Positions 26,586-35,021 of a DNA stretch of 64,000 bases are shown in pieces. A program made the translations under genes and the position numbers. The DNA lies in assembly GCA_902791865.1 (NCBI GenBank), contig CADAXK010000003.1, positions 1 through 64,000 on the forward strand, given 5' to 3'. Source of the stretch: an uncultured Bacteroidia bacterium. GTDB taxonomy: Bacteria > Bacteroidota > Bacteroidia > Bacteroidales > ML635J-15. Each line of letters starts with the position of its first letter. Positions within the stretch are counted from its first letter, which is position 1. Under the pieces are notes generated by a model, which was not told the origin of the DNA, did not search any database, and saw nothing but the letters and a program-made list of their open reading frames with translations.

Positions 26586-27431
26586 TTACAGCTTGCTGTA
26601 GTCGGGGGAGAAGGTGTCGCCATCGTCCATGTTGCCAGTGGTTATGCCTTTCTTGAGCCAGCGCGAGCGTTGTTCCGAGGTGCCGTGGTTGAACGATTCG
26701 GGGACGGTGTAGCCCTTTGCCTGCTTTTGCAGGTAGTCGTCACCAATGCGTGCGGCAATAGCCAGACCTTCCTCGATGTCGCCATCCTCGAGCGAGTTGA
26801 ACATTGCGTTGTCCCTGTTTGCCCACACGCCAGCATAGAAATCGGCTTGCAGTTCGAGGCGGACACTAATCTTGTTGCTTTCGGTCTTGCTGACACGGTC
26901 CATCTTTTCATGGGCATCGCCGAGGGTGCCGAGCAGATACTGCACATGATGTCCCACCTCGTGGGCAATGACGTATGCGTAAGCAAAGTCACCTGCTGTG
27001 CCGAACTGCTGTTTCATGGTCGTGAAGAACGACAAGTCGATATAGACGGTCTGGTCGGCAGAGCAGTAGAATGGTCCAGATGATGATGAAGCGCCGCCGC
27101 ATCCCGACTGAACCGAATTGGTGAAAAGCACTAATTTAGGTGCGACATATCTTTTGCCTCTTTTGTTGAATTCGGCCGTCCAGACATCTTCGGTTCCTGC
27201 CAGAATCTTTTTGGTAAACGATGCCAGTTCCTCTTCTTCTGCTGTCGGCGTGTATGCCGATTCGGTTTCGGTGCCGATGTTTAGGTTTTGTAGTGCATCC
27301 GATGGGTCCTTACCGAGCAGCAATGCAATTACAGCTGCTATAATTACTCCGCCGATTCCAAGTCCGGCACCCATTTTCTTACCTCGTCTGTCATCTACAT
27401 TTGTGCTTTCGCGTCTTCCGTCTAATCTCAT
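26586..27431 (-). CDS. Neutral zinc metallopeptidase (YpfJ family)
   Basis: 281 residues. The N-terminus MRLDGRRESTNVDDRRG followed by a single membrane segment (about 21-40) is typical of the YpfJ/Zn_peptidase family. The zinc site is HEVGHH at 157-162, preceded by FAYAYVIA. The extracytoplasmic domain also holds FYCSADQTVYIDLSFF. Physiological substrate unknown. It stands alone between two non-coding stretches. Confidence 0.92.
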   Translation of the reverse strand: MRLDGRRESTNVDDRRGKKMGAGLGIGGVIIAAVIALLLGKDPSDALQNLNIGTETESAYTPTAEEEELASFTKKILAGTEDVWTAEFNKRGKRYVAPKLVLFTNSVQSGCGGASSSSGPFYCSADQTVYIDLSFFTTMKQQFGTAGDFAYAYVIAHEVGHHVQYLLGTLGDAHEKMDRVSKTESNKISVRLELQADFYAGVWANRDNAMFNSLEDGDIEEGLAIAARIGDDYLQKQAKGYTVPESFNHGTSEQRSRWLKKGITTGNMDDGDTFSPDYSKL

Positions 27432-27683
27432 AATTTTTAAAATTTAATTTTACTGAGACACAATAAATTGCGCCTGTACATTGTGATGCAAAGGTAATGA
27501 AAAAAATAATAATGTTCAAGGTTTCAAGTTTCTATGGCTGCGCTGATTTAGACGCAATGAATTGCGCCTGTACAGGAAAATTGCGCCACGGTGCGATTGT
27601 ACAATATAAAGAAAATCAATTTGTAGCGGTGTAATGCTTTGCGCTGATTGAAATGCGTTGCAGCAATTGAGACGCAAAATTTA

Positions 27684-27703
27684 AGACGCAAAATTTTGCG
27701 TCT
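27684..27703. repeat. REP-like palindrome, copy 1
   Basis: Perfect 20-bp palindrome AGACGCAAAATTTTGCGTCT followed by GTACA. Same element at 30167-30186 and 30463-30482. Confidence 0.85.
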
Positions 27704-27726
27704 GTACAAGGAAGCTAGAGGGAAAT

Positions 27727-27873
27727 GAGTCGCTGCGCGAGAACGGCGAAGCCCTCAACGAAGTTAAATAATACAAATTGGAACAAATATTACAAATCTA
27801 TTTGTTCTATTTGGAATAGATTTGTACAATTTAACTTCGTTGAGGGCTTCGCCGTTCTGCCCTTTAGGGCACT
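27727..27873. repeat. MITE-like dispersed element A with 30-bp inverted ends
   Basis: Arms 27740-27769 and 27829-27858 are perfect reverse complements over 30 bp (core AACGGCGAAGCCCTCAACGA). The 59-nt loop contains a second short palindrome (GAACAAATA/TATTTGTTC). The first 73 bp (27727-27799) recur with two mismatches at 30254-30326. Confidence 0.85.
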
Positions 27874-27887
27874 AGTAAATAAAACAA

Positions 27888-27914
27888 AAAAGCCCCGCAA
27901 AATGCGAGGCTTTT
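27888..27914 (-). terminator. Terminator of the T9SS cargo gene
   Basis: Hairpin AAAAGCCTCGCA/TGCGGGGCTTTT on the minus strand followed by T-rich sequence, 23 nt after the stop codon at 27937. Confidence 0.85.
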
Positions 27915-27936
27915 AAATTTTATCGTTATTGTAAAA

Positions 27937-29304
27937 TTACTTTACAACATTGATCTTAACAACGCTTTCGTTAACCTTTACGAAGTAGGTTCCGTTTGCG
28001 AAGTTGCTAGCGTCGATTGTCTGGTTCGAAGCAGCATTTTCGATGCTTGCAACAACCTGACCGAGTGAGTTAACAACTACGATGGTAGCACCTTCTGCGT
28101 TAGCAACGGTGAACATATCGTTTGCCGGGTTAGGATATACAGAAACTGCTTCTGCAATGTTTTCTTCAACTGAAGTAACTTGCAATGTAATAGGAATGCA
28201 GTGTCTGTTGTTTGTAGTATTAGGATCGTTGCCAGTGTAAGAAACGGTCAAGCATACATCAAATGTGCCAGAAAGACCAGCATCAATCATATCCTGAGCA
28301 GAAATAGTGTAAGCGTATGGAGCTTCAAGAAGGTTGTACCATCCACCTACTTCAATTTTTATAGTATCGTCAGCTGTCCCTAAATCAGTAGGAGCACCAC
28401 CATCCATCATAGATATTCCGTTGATTGTAAGGTCAAAAGTTACAGTGCCTGTTTCAGCATCATCTGCACCATTGTTAGCAAAGAATGGCAACAAGGATAA
28501 TGTCTGATCTGCTGTCAAAGTATAAGAAGCCTGTGCTGGAGTTAATTGGTTGTTTGAAATGCCGCCAAAGAATTTAACTTCAAAGTCTGATGTTGGAACA
28601 TATGGTACATCATCTTCAACAAATACTGCGAGAGCGATAGGGTCGATTTCTGTTTCTGTTTGGCTTCCTTCTACGAGATATTCAGGAATAGTCCAGAATT
28701 TGTCACCTACATTTACGGTAAAACCTGCCTGTGCTGCACTATTAACAAATTGGCTGGTAGCAGTATAGTACTTATAATATGCTCCTTCAGAATTAGGATC
28801 TGCTTCACCAAAGAAAACGCAGCTTGTGCCATTAGCGTGAATTGCTACCCAGAATTCATTTGCGGTAACGGTATAAGGGGTGGTTAATGTTACTTCATTC
28901 CAACCATCTGTGGCAGTAACATCCTGAGTATAAACAGCTGTTCCAGTAGATGTTATATCATAGTAACCAGCCATTGCCAAATCACCAGATAATGTGAAGT
29001 TTTCGTAAATTTTGATTGTGTAGGATGTGTTTGTAGCTCCATAAGAGGTATAATGAGTCGCATCTGCATAGAATTTAACTTTTGTAACAGTAGAACCTGC
29101 AGCAATGTCTTGCAATTGTTTTGGTGCAATAGCATATTCATCACCGCTGTTCATTAAATCCAAAGAGGATGCTCCAGTATTACCTACCCATGCGCTTCTG
29201 ACATTGTTAGCAGGAATTGGATTGTCTAATTTAATGGTTTGCCTCTGTGCGAAGCACACACTACCTATTAATAAGGCAGCCAAAATCATGTAAAATTTCT
29301 TCAT
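27937..29304 (-). CDS. Secreted protein with T9SS type A sorting domain
   Basis: Start chosen at 29304 (MKKFYMILAALLIGSVCFAQ, a clean signal peptide); an ATG two codons upstream is possible. About 455 residues. The body is beta-rich (repeated TVTKVKFYAD, EFWVAIHANGTSCVFFGE patterns) and may be adhesin- or carbohydrate-binding-like. The last 80 residues, VSVYPNPANDMFTV to GTYFVKVNESVVKINVVK, are a T9SS type A C-terminal domain, which directs export across the outer membrane and cleavage or attachment at the surface. No catalytic motif seen. Unusually AT/CT-rich codon use in the middle. Confidence 0.88.
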   Translation of the reverse strand: MKKFYMILAALLIGSVCFAQRQTIKLDNPIPANNVRSAWVGNTGASSLDLMNSGDEYAIAPKQLQDIAAGSTVTKVKFYADATHYTSYGATNTSYTIKIYENFTLSGDLAMAGYYDITSTGTAVYTQDVTATDGWNEVTLTTPYTVTANEFWVAIHANGTSCVFFGEADPNSEGAYYKYYTATSQFVNSAAQAGFTVNVGDKFWTIPEYLVEGSQTETEIDPIALAVFVEDDVPYVPTSDFEVKFFGGISNNQLTPAQASYTLTADQTLSLLPFFANNGADDAETGTVTFDLTINGISMMDGGAPTDLGTADDTIKIEVGGWYNLLEAPYAYTISAQDMIDAGLSGTFDVCLTVSYTGNDPNTTNNRHCIPITLQVTSVEENIAEAVSVYPNPANDMFTVANAEGATIVVVNSLGQVVASIENAASNQTIDASNFANGTYFVKVNESVVKINVVK

Positions 29305-29491
29305 AATCATTAAAATTTAAATTAATAATAAGTTTGCGTTTTAAAATTGAACTGCAAGTTTAGTAAAGTTTTCAATACATGCAATCATTTTTCTTGATTT
29401 TTTTTGCTCTATGTTTGTTGTGTGGTTTTAATTTGTTGATAATTAATGTTTTATATAAAAATTAAAATGTGTTTTTTTGTGTGTCATGAGC

Positions 29492-29974
29492 CTACCACGC
29501 ATACATTACGGCATACCATACCGCCACAAATTCCACCAAGGTAAGCGCACCGTCGAAGTGGAACATAATATCGCTGGTGTAAACAGAATTGCCCTTGTAA
29601 ACCTTGCCGTCGCGGACGGTGGCAATAACATCGCTATTGTAAACGGAGGTACCTTTATATATCTTGCCGTCACGAATGGTCATTAGGATGTCGCTGGTGT
29701 ACACCGAATTGCCCTTGTATACCTTGCCGTCCCTTATCGTGTATATCACATCGCTGCTATACACCGAATTGGCCTTGTAGATCTTGTTTTCGCGAATGTT
29801 GCACACGACATCGCTCGAATAAACCGAATTTTTCTTGTATACCTTGCTGTTGCTAAGGTTGCAAATCACATCGCTGCTGTATACGCTGGTCTTGTTGTAA
29901 ACCTTCACGGGACTGACGGCAAACGATGAAATGGAAAATAGCACCGCCACTATTATTGATATTGTTGCTTTCAT
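29492..29974 (-). CDS. Secreted protein of six 20-residue beta repeats
   Basis: 160 residues: a signal peptide (about 1-19), then six near-perfect 20-residue repeats with consensus KVYKGNSVYSSDVIxTIRDG from about residue 24 to 143, and a hydrophobic C-terminus (LVEFVAVWYAVMYAW). The 60-bp unit is visible in the DNA as well. Such repeats probably make a beta-solenoid or a closed beta propeller/flower; a known 5-fold beta-flower family in Bacteroidota is a possible match, which I cannot confirm. The hydrophobic tail could be a membrane anchor. Function unknown. Confidence 0.8.
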   Translation of the reverse strand: MKATISIIVAVLFSISSFAVSPVKVYNKTSVYSSDVICNLSNSKVYKKNSVYSSDVVCNIRENKIYKANSVYSSDVIYTIRDGKVYKGNSVYTSDILMTIRDGKIYKGTSVYNSDVIATVRDGKVYKGNSVYTSDIMFHFDGALTLVEFVAVWYAVMYAW

Positions 29975-30166
29975 ACGCAGATATTTTTGGCAAAGATAAT
30001 AAAATGTTTCTATGGGCTGACGCCCGTTTCAGGTTTCAAGTTTAACTTCGTTGAGGGCTTCGCCGTTCATGTGCTACGCACGTTTCTATGTTTCACGTTT
30101 CTGCGCTTCGCTGTTTCTATGGGCTGGCGCCCGTTTAACTTCGTTGAGGGCTTCGCCGTTCTGTTG

Positions 30167-30186
30167 AGACGCAAAATTTTGCGTCT
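30167..30186. repeat. REP-like palindrome, copy 2
   Basis: Perfect 20-bp palindrome identical to 27684-27703. Copies 2 and 3 share about 40 bp including the downstream TGTACATGAAGAATCGC. Confidence 0.85.
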
Positions 30187-30253
30187 GTACATGAAGAATC
30201 GCGCCCATTTCTTGAATCGCGCCGTGGCGCGATTGTACAATATTCAAAAAATG

Positions 30254-30326
30254 GAGTCGCTACGCGAGAACGGCGAAGCCCTCAACGAAGTTAAATAATA
30301 CAAATTGAAACAAATATTACAAATCT
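30254..30326. repeat. Dispersed element B (partial copy of element A)
   Basis: 73 bp matching 27727-27799 with two mismatches. The right inverted arm of element A is lost here; the sequence continues with a degenerate AT-rich tail and rejoins at CTGCCCTATAGGGCACTA. Confidence 0.8.
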
Positions 30327-30462
30327 TATTTGGTTAATTTGGAATATATTTGTTGAATTTCTGCCCTATAGGGCACTAAAAATTCCGTTTCTATGGGCTG
30401 CCTGTGCTGCGATGCACTGAGGTTCTCGAAGTGAGCCTGTCGAAGCACGCCAGTTTCTGTTG

Positions 30463-30482
30463 AGACGCAAAATTTTGCGTCT
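30463..30482. repeat. REP-like palindrome, copy 3
   Basis: Perfect 20-bp palindrome identical to the copies at 27684 and 30167. Confidence 0.85.
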
Positions 30483-30580
30483 GTACATGAAGAATCGCAC
30501 CATGTTGCGATTTTACAATTCAACGGTTCAATGTTCAAATCTTAAATCGTCAATCGTAATTCGTAAATCGTAAATCCCCT

Positions 30581-32707
30581 TTAGCTTATGCTTCCGTAAT
30601 TTACCTTGTTCTTGTTGAAATTCCTCAATGCAACCAGCAATAGTTCGTTTTCGGGTTTGGCGAGGTCGGGGTCGTCAGCGAGGATTTCGTTGGCTATGTC
30701 GCGGACATATTGGATGAGCTGTCCGTCCTGGCTGAGGCTGGCCATCTTGAGGTCGATTGCGAATCCGCTCTGCTGTTTGCCTTCCATATCGCCCGGACCG
30801 CGCAATTTGAGGTCGGTTTCGGAAATTTCGAATCCATCGGTGCTATTGACCATGGTGGAAATGCGGCTGTAGGCATTCTCGGAAAGATTTGGCTTGGTCA
30901 TCAGTATGCAATACGACTGTGAACTGCCTCGTCCAACCCTGCCGCGCAACTGGTGCAACTGCGACAGTCCAAACCGTTCGGCACTTTCGATAATCATAAC
31001 GGTTGCATTCGGCACATCTACACCTACCTCAATCACGGTTGTCGCAACCATAATCTGAGCATCGTTCTTTTCAAACATCCTCATGCCCAATTCCTTCTGG
31101 TCAGGCTTCATTCGTCCGTGAACAACAGCCACATGGTAGTTGGGAATCGGGAATTCGCGCACAATGCGGTCGTATCCGTCTTCCAAATCCTTCAAATCCA
31201 CATTTTCCGATTCGGATATGAGCGGATATACAATATATACTTGATGCCCTTCCTCGATCTGCTGTCGCATGAAGCCGTATATTTTCAGGCGGTAGGCATC
31301 AGTGAAATGCTTGGTGATAATCTTTGATCGTCCTTTCGGAAGTTCATCGATTACCGAGACATCCAAGTCGCCGTAGAGTGTCATGGCGAGCGTGCGCGGG
31401 ATAGGAGTGGCCGTCATTACGAGGATATGTGGAGGCAGTGTGTTTTTCTTCCACAGCTTTGCCCTTTGCTCAACGCCGAAACGATGTTGCTCATCTATCA
31501 CAGCCATTCCCAAGTTCTTGAAAACTACTGTTTCTTCGATGAGGGCGTGAGTTCCCACCAAAATGTTGAGGCTTCCATCGCGTAGAGTACGGTCGATTTC
31601 GGTGCGTTCGCGCTGCTTGGTGGAGCCTGTGAGCAAGCGGATGTTTACGCCTATACCATCGAGCATTTTCGACAAGGAGCGGTAATGTTGCTGTGCAAGC
31701 ACCTCGGTCGGCACCATAAGGCAGGCCTGGTAGCCGTTGTCGACAGCCATAAGCATGGTCAGCAAGGCAACAAGGGTTTTTCCGCTTCCCACATCGCCCT
31801 GCAGAAGTCGGTTCATCTGGCGTCCGCTGCACACATCGGCACGGATTTCCTGAAGCACGCGGGTTTGTGCACCTGTCATTTTGAACGGGATTTTCTTGTG
31901 GAAGCATTCTTTCAGGTAGTTGTCTCTGCTACGATCGAAGACAAATCCCCGTACAGTATTGTGACGATGAAGCTTTGCCCTTTGTATGTTAAGCTGTATG
32001 ACGAAAAGTTCCTCGAACTTTATGCGGTACTGTGCCTGACGGAGCATTTCGGTATTTTCGGGGAAATGAAGCTCGCAAAGTGTCTTTTCCAAGCCCATCA
32101 GGTTGTATTTCTGGATGATGTGTCGCGGAAGTGTTTCGCCAACCTTGCCGTGAATGTCGGGCAGGAGCGAGGCGATAAGCGTCTGGAAAGTCTTGGAGTT
32201 TATGTAGTTGCTTTTCGACTGCTCGGTGGTGCTGTACTGCGGGGCGAGCGTTACCTGTGGTTTGCTTTGCCACTTCGACAGTTCTTCCATTTCGGGATGT
32301 ACGATGTTGATTCGTCCGCTGAATTCGCTCGGCTTGCCAAATAGTATATAGGTCTTGTCGCGATTGACGCTTTTGCTTATCCAGTCGATGCCTTGAAACC
32401 AAACAACTTCCACAACTCCAGTGTTGTCGGTGAAAGTTCCTACTAGTTTTTTCTTGTTGGCACCGATTTTCTGGAGTTCAAGACCGATAAATTTTCCTTT
32501 CAGCTGAATGTATGGCAAGTCCTTGTTGAGTTCGCCAACGGAATAGAATCGGCTACGGTCGACATAGCGGTAGGGAAAATAGTAGAGCAGGTCGCGGAAA
32601 GTGCGTATGCCGAACTCCTTCTTGAAGATTTCGGCACGCTTGGGACCCACGCCCTTCATATAGGTAATGTCAGTATCTAAAAAATCAGCGACCATACTCA
32701 GCGACAA
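30581..32707 (-). CDS. recG: ATP-dependent DNA helicase RecG
   Basis: 708 residues, full length. N-terminal wedge/OB domain with KGVGPKRAEIFKKEFGI (helix-hairpin-helix), then helicase motifs: I GDVGSGKT, II DEQHRFGV, III TATPIPRTLA, VI QLRGRVGRG. RecG reverses stalled replication forks and processes Holliday junctions and R-loops. Monocistronic on the minus strand, divergent from the methyltransferase at 32747. Confidence 0.97.
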   Translation of the reverse strand: MSLSMVADFLDTDITYMKGVGPKRAEIFKKEFGIRTFRDLLYYFPYRYVDRSRFYSVGELNKDLPYIQLKGKFIGLELQKIGANKKKLVGTFTDNTGVVEVVWFQGIDWISKSVNRDKTYILFGKPSEFSGRINIVHPEMEELSKWQSKPQVTLAPQYSTTEQSKSNYINSKTFQTLIASLLPDIHGKVGETLPRHIIQKYNLMGLEKTLCELHFPENTEMLRQAQYRIKFEELFVIQLNIQRAKLHRHNTVRGFVFDRSRDNYLKECFHKKIPFKMTGAQTRVLQEIRADVCSGRQMNRLLQGDVGSGKTLVALLTMLMAVDNGYQACLMVPTEVLAQQHYRSLSKMLDGIGVNIRLLTGSTKQRERTEIDRTLRDGSLNILVGTHALIEETVVFKNLGMAVIDEQHRFGVEQRAKLWKKNTLPPHILVMTATPIPRTLAMTLYGDLDVSVIDELPKGRSKIITKHFTDAYRLKIYGFMRQQIEEGHQVYIVYPLISESENVDLKDLEDGYDRIVREFPIPNYHVAVVHGRMKPDQKELGMRMFEKNDAQIMVATTVIEVGVDVPNATVMIIESAERFGLSQLHQLRGRVGRGSSQSYCILMTKPNLSENAYSRISTMVNSTDGFEISETDLKLRGPGDMEGKQQSGFAIDLKMASLSQDGQLIQYVRDIANEILADDPDLAKPENELLLVALRNFNKNKVNYGSIS

Positions 32708-32717
32708 AGAAATTTTC

Positions 32718-32726
32718 TAACTTTGC
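32718..32726 (+). promoter_or_regulatory. -7 element before the methyltransferase gene
   Basis: TAACTTTGC matches TAnnTTTGC. It is 20 nt upstream of the TTG start at 32747 and supports that start, because it leaves no room for a longer gene. Confidence 0.5.
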
Positions 32727-32746
32727 CACCGCAAAAATAATAAATT

Positions 32747-33514
32747 TTGAAACTGCCAGGCAACATATCGTATCTGCTAAGGTCGAAGGAGAATGAAAAA
32801 CTTCCCGACATATTCAACGAGTTCATTCTGGATTCGATGTTTCAAATGAGCGGTTTCATCGATTGCTGCGAGTACCGATTAAATATGCTTGCCGATGGTA
32901 CTGAATTGAATGTCACTGACTTTGGTACAGGCAAGAGCGGCATGAGGAAAGTAAAGCAAATTGCACGGAAGTCGTCAACCGAACCTCGCTATGGCGGTGT
33001 GATACAGAAGATTATTGATGCCTTCAAGGTGGAAAGCATACTAGAACTTGGCACATCTGTGGGAATCGGAACTATGTTTATGGCTCGGACAAATGCTAAG
33101 GCGGAGGTTACGACCGTTGAAGGCTGCCCCGAAACTTGCAAGTTCGCCAAGTCGGAATTTGCCAAGCGCAAAATAGCCAATGTGAACTTTATAAACGATG
33201 ACTTTGACCATCTTTTTGACAGTCATGCACTGAGCGGGCAGAAATTTGACCTTTCCCTTATAGATGGCAATCATACCTATGAGGCTACGCTTAGATATTT
33301 CAACAACATTGTAAAGAACTATTGCGGACAAAAATCCATCATCGTTATTGATGATATAAACTGGAGTCGTGACATGTACCGCGCATGGAAGGAAATTTCG
33401 GCAAAAATGCAAGATTCGTTGAGGTTAAATCTTTTCCGTATGGGAATAATTTTTTGTGGGTATGGTTTTCCGAAAGGGGAGGTCAGGGCGGAAATATTCA
33501 AGGAAAATCTATGA
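32747..33514 (+). CDS. Class I SAM-dependent methyltransferase
   Basis: 255 residues with a TTG start codon (no in-frame ATG precedes the conserved part). The SAM-binding motif I is ILELGTSVGIGTMFMA, motif II TTVEGCPETCKFAK, and the LSLIDGNHTYEATLRYF plus IIVIDDINWS blocks are typical of O-methyltransferase-like proteins of the Methyltransf_24 type. Substrate unknown. No operon partner. Confidence 0.85.
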   Translation: MKLPGNISYLLRSKENEKLPDIFNEFILDSMFQMSGFIDCCEYRLNMLADGTELNVTDFGTGKSGMRKVKQIARKSSTEPRYGGVIQKIIDAFKVESILELGTSVGIGTMFMARTNAKAEVTTVEGCPETCKFAKSEFAKRKIANVNFINDDFDHLFDSHALSGQKFDLSLIDGNHTYEATLRYFNNIVKNYCGQKSIIVIDDINWSRDMYRAWKEISAKMQDSLRLNLFRMGIIFCGYGFPKGEVRAEIFKENL

Positions 33515-33759
33515 TGTGGCGCGCCGCGACTGTACAATGTTTCCGTTTCAATGGGCTTCACCGTTTCTATGGCTGTCGCCCGTTTCAAAGCCTACGGCGT
33601 TTCTGTGGCTGGCGCCGTTCAAAGATTCAAAGATTCAAAGATTCAAAAATTCAAAGATTCAACAATTTGAAAATTTGATGATTTGAAGATTCAAGGGATC
33701 AAAGGTTTCGCCTTTTAGTATCTCCGAAACAGAACCGCCATTTTCCAAACTTTCTCCAA
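33515..33759. other. Non-coding stretch with simple repeats
   Basis: Includes five tandem 8-bp units of AAAGATTC (33621-33660, fourth unit AAAAATTC), then related AT-rich text, preceded by phrases of the same dispersed family as 30000-30400. No gene seen. Confidence 0.65.
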
Positions 33760-33797
33760 AATAAATTTTGTACATTGGAAATAAAGCAGTAATTTTG
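33760..33797 (+). promoter_or_regulatory. Promoter of MntA/HepT-3 (left bracket)
   Basis: TTTG at 33769-33772, a 17-nt spacer and TAATTTTG at 33790-33797. It shares AAAATAAATTT and the 15-mer ATAAAGCAGTAATTT with the rpsO promoter region (34670-34709). Confidence 0.65.
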
Positions 33798-33813
33798 TTG
33801 AAAATTGGAAATT

Positions 33814-34116
33814 ATGACAACACAAGCCATGCAAAAAATTATAGCCGACTACTTTAAGACACAGCCAGTCCTAAAGGCATGGCTTTTTGGCTCGTATGCC
33901 CGTGGCGAGGAAACTCCGCAAAGCGATGTCGATATTCTGTTTGTCCCCGACTATTCGGGCAAACCTTTTACACTTTTTACAATGGGCGGCATGTATATGG
34001 ACTTGAAGGAATTGCTTGGAAAGGAAGTCGATTTAGTTGTTGAAGGTTCCCTTAGACCATACGCTGCAGAAACAGCCAACCGTGATAAAAAACTGATTTA
34101 TGAGAGAGCGTGCTAG
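33814..34116 (+). CDS. MntA-like nucleotidyltransferase antitoxin (module 3)
   Basis: Start at ATG 33814 rather than the TTG 33805; 100 residues. GSYARG (26-31) and SDVDI with Asp38 and Asp40 make up the active site. Similar to module 2 (about the same length and the KAWxFGS...RGEE...SD core). Overlaps hepT by 17 nt. Confidence 0.88.
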   Translation: MTTQAMQKIIADYFKTQPVLKAWLFGSYARGEETPQSDVDILFVPDYSGKPFTLFTMGGMYMDLKELLGKEVDLVVEGSLRPYAAETANRDKKLIYERAC

Positions 34117-34597
34117 AGACAAAGGTCGATTGCAAGACATAATAGAGTATTCTAACAATGTTACAATGCTGATTGATGGCTATTCATTTGAAAGCTTGGT
34201 ATCTGACAAGCGTACATATTATTCAGTGATGAAAAATGTGGAAATTGTCGGTGAGGCAGCGTATATGCTTACCAAGGCATTTAAAGATGCTCATCCGGAA
34301 ACGCCGTGGAATATTGTTCAGGGAATGCGTCATGTATTGGTACACGATTATGCAAATGTAATTCCAAGAATCTTATGGGGAACAGCCACAAACGACATTC
34401 CAGTGCTTCGCAAGCAGGTAGAAAAATACCTCGCCGAAACAAACTGGGACGAATGGGAATCAACGGATGACACTGATACTAAACCAAGCAATGATGCTTT
34501 CATAGAAATGGCTCGCAAAATGAAGAAGGATGGGATGGATTTTTCTCAAATTTCAAAATATACAGGTCTTTCAATTGATGAAATTGAAGGTATATAG
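34100..34597 (+). CDS. HepT-like HEPN toxin with C-terminal extension (module 3)
   Basis: 165 residues. Residues 1-115 are a DUF86/HepT HEPN domain with R77-HVLV-H82-DY, the RNase motif and modification site, and GEAAYMLTKAFKDAHPETPW. Residues 130-165 are an extra segment, ARKMKKDGMDFSQISKYTG followed by LSIDEIEGI, of the kind often found at the end of Rpn/PDDEXK-transposase-like proteins and some antitoxins; module 2 lacks it. The extension may have been borrowed from another toxin-antitoxin family. Confidence 0.87.
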   Translation: MRERARDKGRLQDIIEYSNNVTMLIDGYSFESLVSDKRTYYSVMKNVEIVGEAAYMLTKAFKDAHPETPWNIVQGMRHVLVHDYANVIPRILWGTATNDIPVLRKQVEKYLAETNWDEWESTDDTDTKPSNDAFIEMARKMKKDGMDFSQISKYTGLSIDEIEGI

Positions 34598-34669
34598 TTA
34601 ATAATCAGTATCTAAACAAAATATTGCGTTTCTATTTCTCTCGCAAGCATACATTCAAAAATTTCCCCT

Positions 34670-34710
34670 AAAATAAATTTGGCGCATCCAAAATAAAGCA
34701 GTAATTTCGC
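34670..34710 (+). promoter_or_regulatory. rpsO promoter (right bracket of module 3)
   Basis: TTTG at 34678-34681, a 20-nt spacer and TAATTTCGC at 34702-34710, 28 nt before the rpsO start. Closely resembles the sequence in front of MntA-3. Confidence 0.65.
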
Positions 34711-34738
34711 GCCGTTTTTTAATTATAAATTATAAGTG

Positions 34739-35014
34739 ATGAAGAATTATTTAGATTCAGAAAAGAAGAAAGAAATCTTTTCAAAACACGGGAAGTCTAA
34801 TACAGACACTGGCTCAGCTGAGTCACAAATAGCCTTATTTTCCTACCGTATCAGTCACTTAACAGAGCACCTGAAATCGAACCGCAAGGATTTCAGTACT
34901 CAGCGTGCCTTGACTGGTCTTGTAGGTAAGAGAAGAAAATTACTCGACTATCTAAAGACCAAGGATATCGAAAGATACAGGGCGATAGTTAAAGAATTAG
35001 GCTTACGTCGTTAA
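34739..35014 (+). CDS. rpsO: Ribosomal protein S15
   Basis: Start at ATG 34739 (the GTG at 34736 is directly in front); 91 residues. SDTGSAESQIALFSYRISHLTEHLK-type core is present (here NTDTGSAESQIALFS), with the C-terminal LVGKRRKLLDYLKTKDIERY motif. uS15 binds 16S rRNA. The rpsO-pnp order is conserved widely. Confidence 0.97.
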   Translation: MKNYLDSEKKKEIFSKHGKSNTDTGSAESQIALFSYRISHLTEHLKSNRKDFSTQRALTGLVGKRRKLLDYLKTKDIERYRAIVKELGLRR

Positions 35015-35021
35015 GACATTC

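Larger units (their letters stand above)
27432..27936. other. 505-bp non-coding region with dispersed repeats
   Basis: No credible gene. The region holds partial copies of GACGCAAT-type palindromes (27551-27568), a perfect 20-bp one at 27684-27703, and a 30-bp-arm inverted repeat (27740-27858), described separately. Confidence 0.7.
29975..30580. other. 606-bp non-coding region made of dispersed repeats
   Basis: No gene. Contains three copies of the TTTAACTTCGTTGAGGGCTT element (30041-30068, 30134-30161, and reversed at 30268-30296), two REP-like palindromes, and short phrases such as TTTCTATGGGCTG repeated several times. It resembles a decaying repeat graveyard between the repeat protein and recG. 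Confidence 0.75.

Noticed and set aside
27740..27858. Insertion sequence
   Set aside because: The inverted repeat encloses only 59 bp and no transposase is in reach; treated as a MITE-like element.
31685..32344. 219-aa plus-strand frame
   Set aside because: Antisense to recG, no recognisable domain.
33621..33660. Possible regulatory direct repeat AAAGATTC
   Set aside because: Simple 8-bp slippage repeat without a gene-start relationship; reported only as simple sequence.
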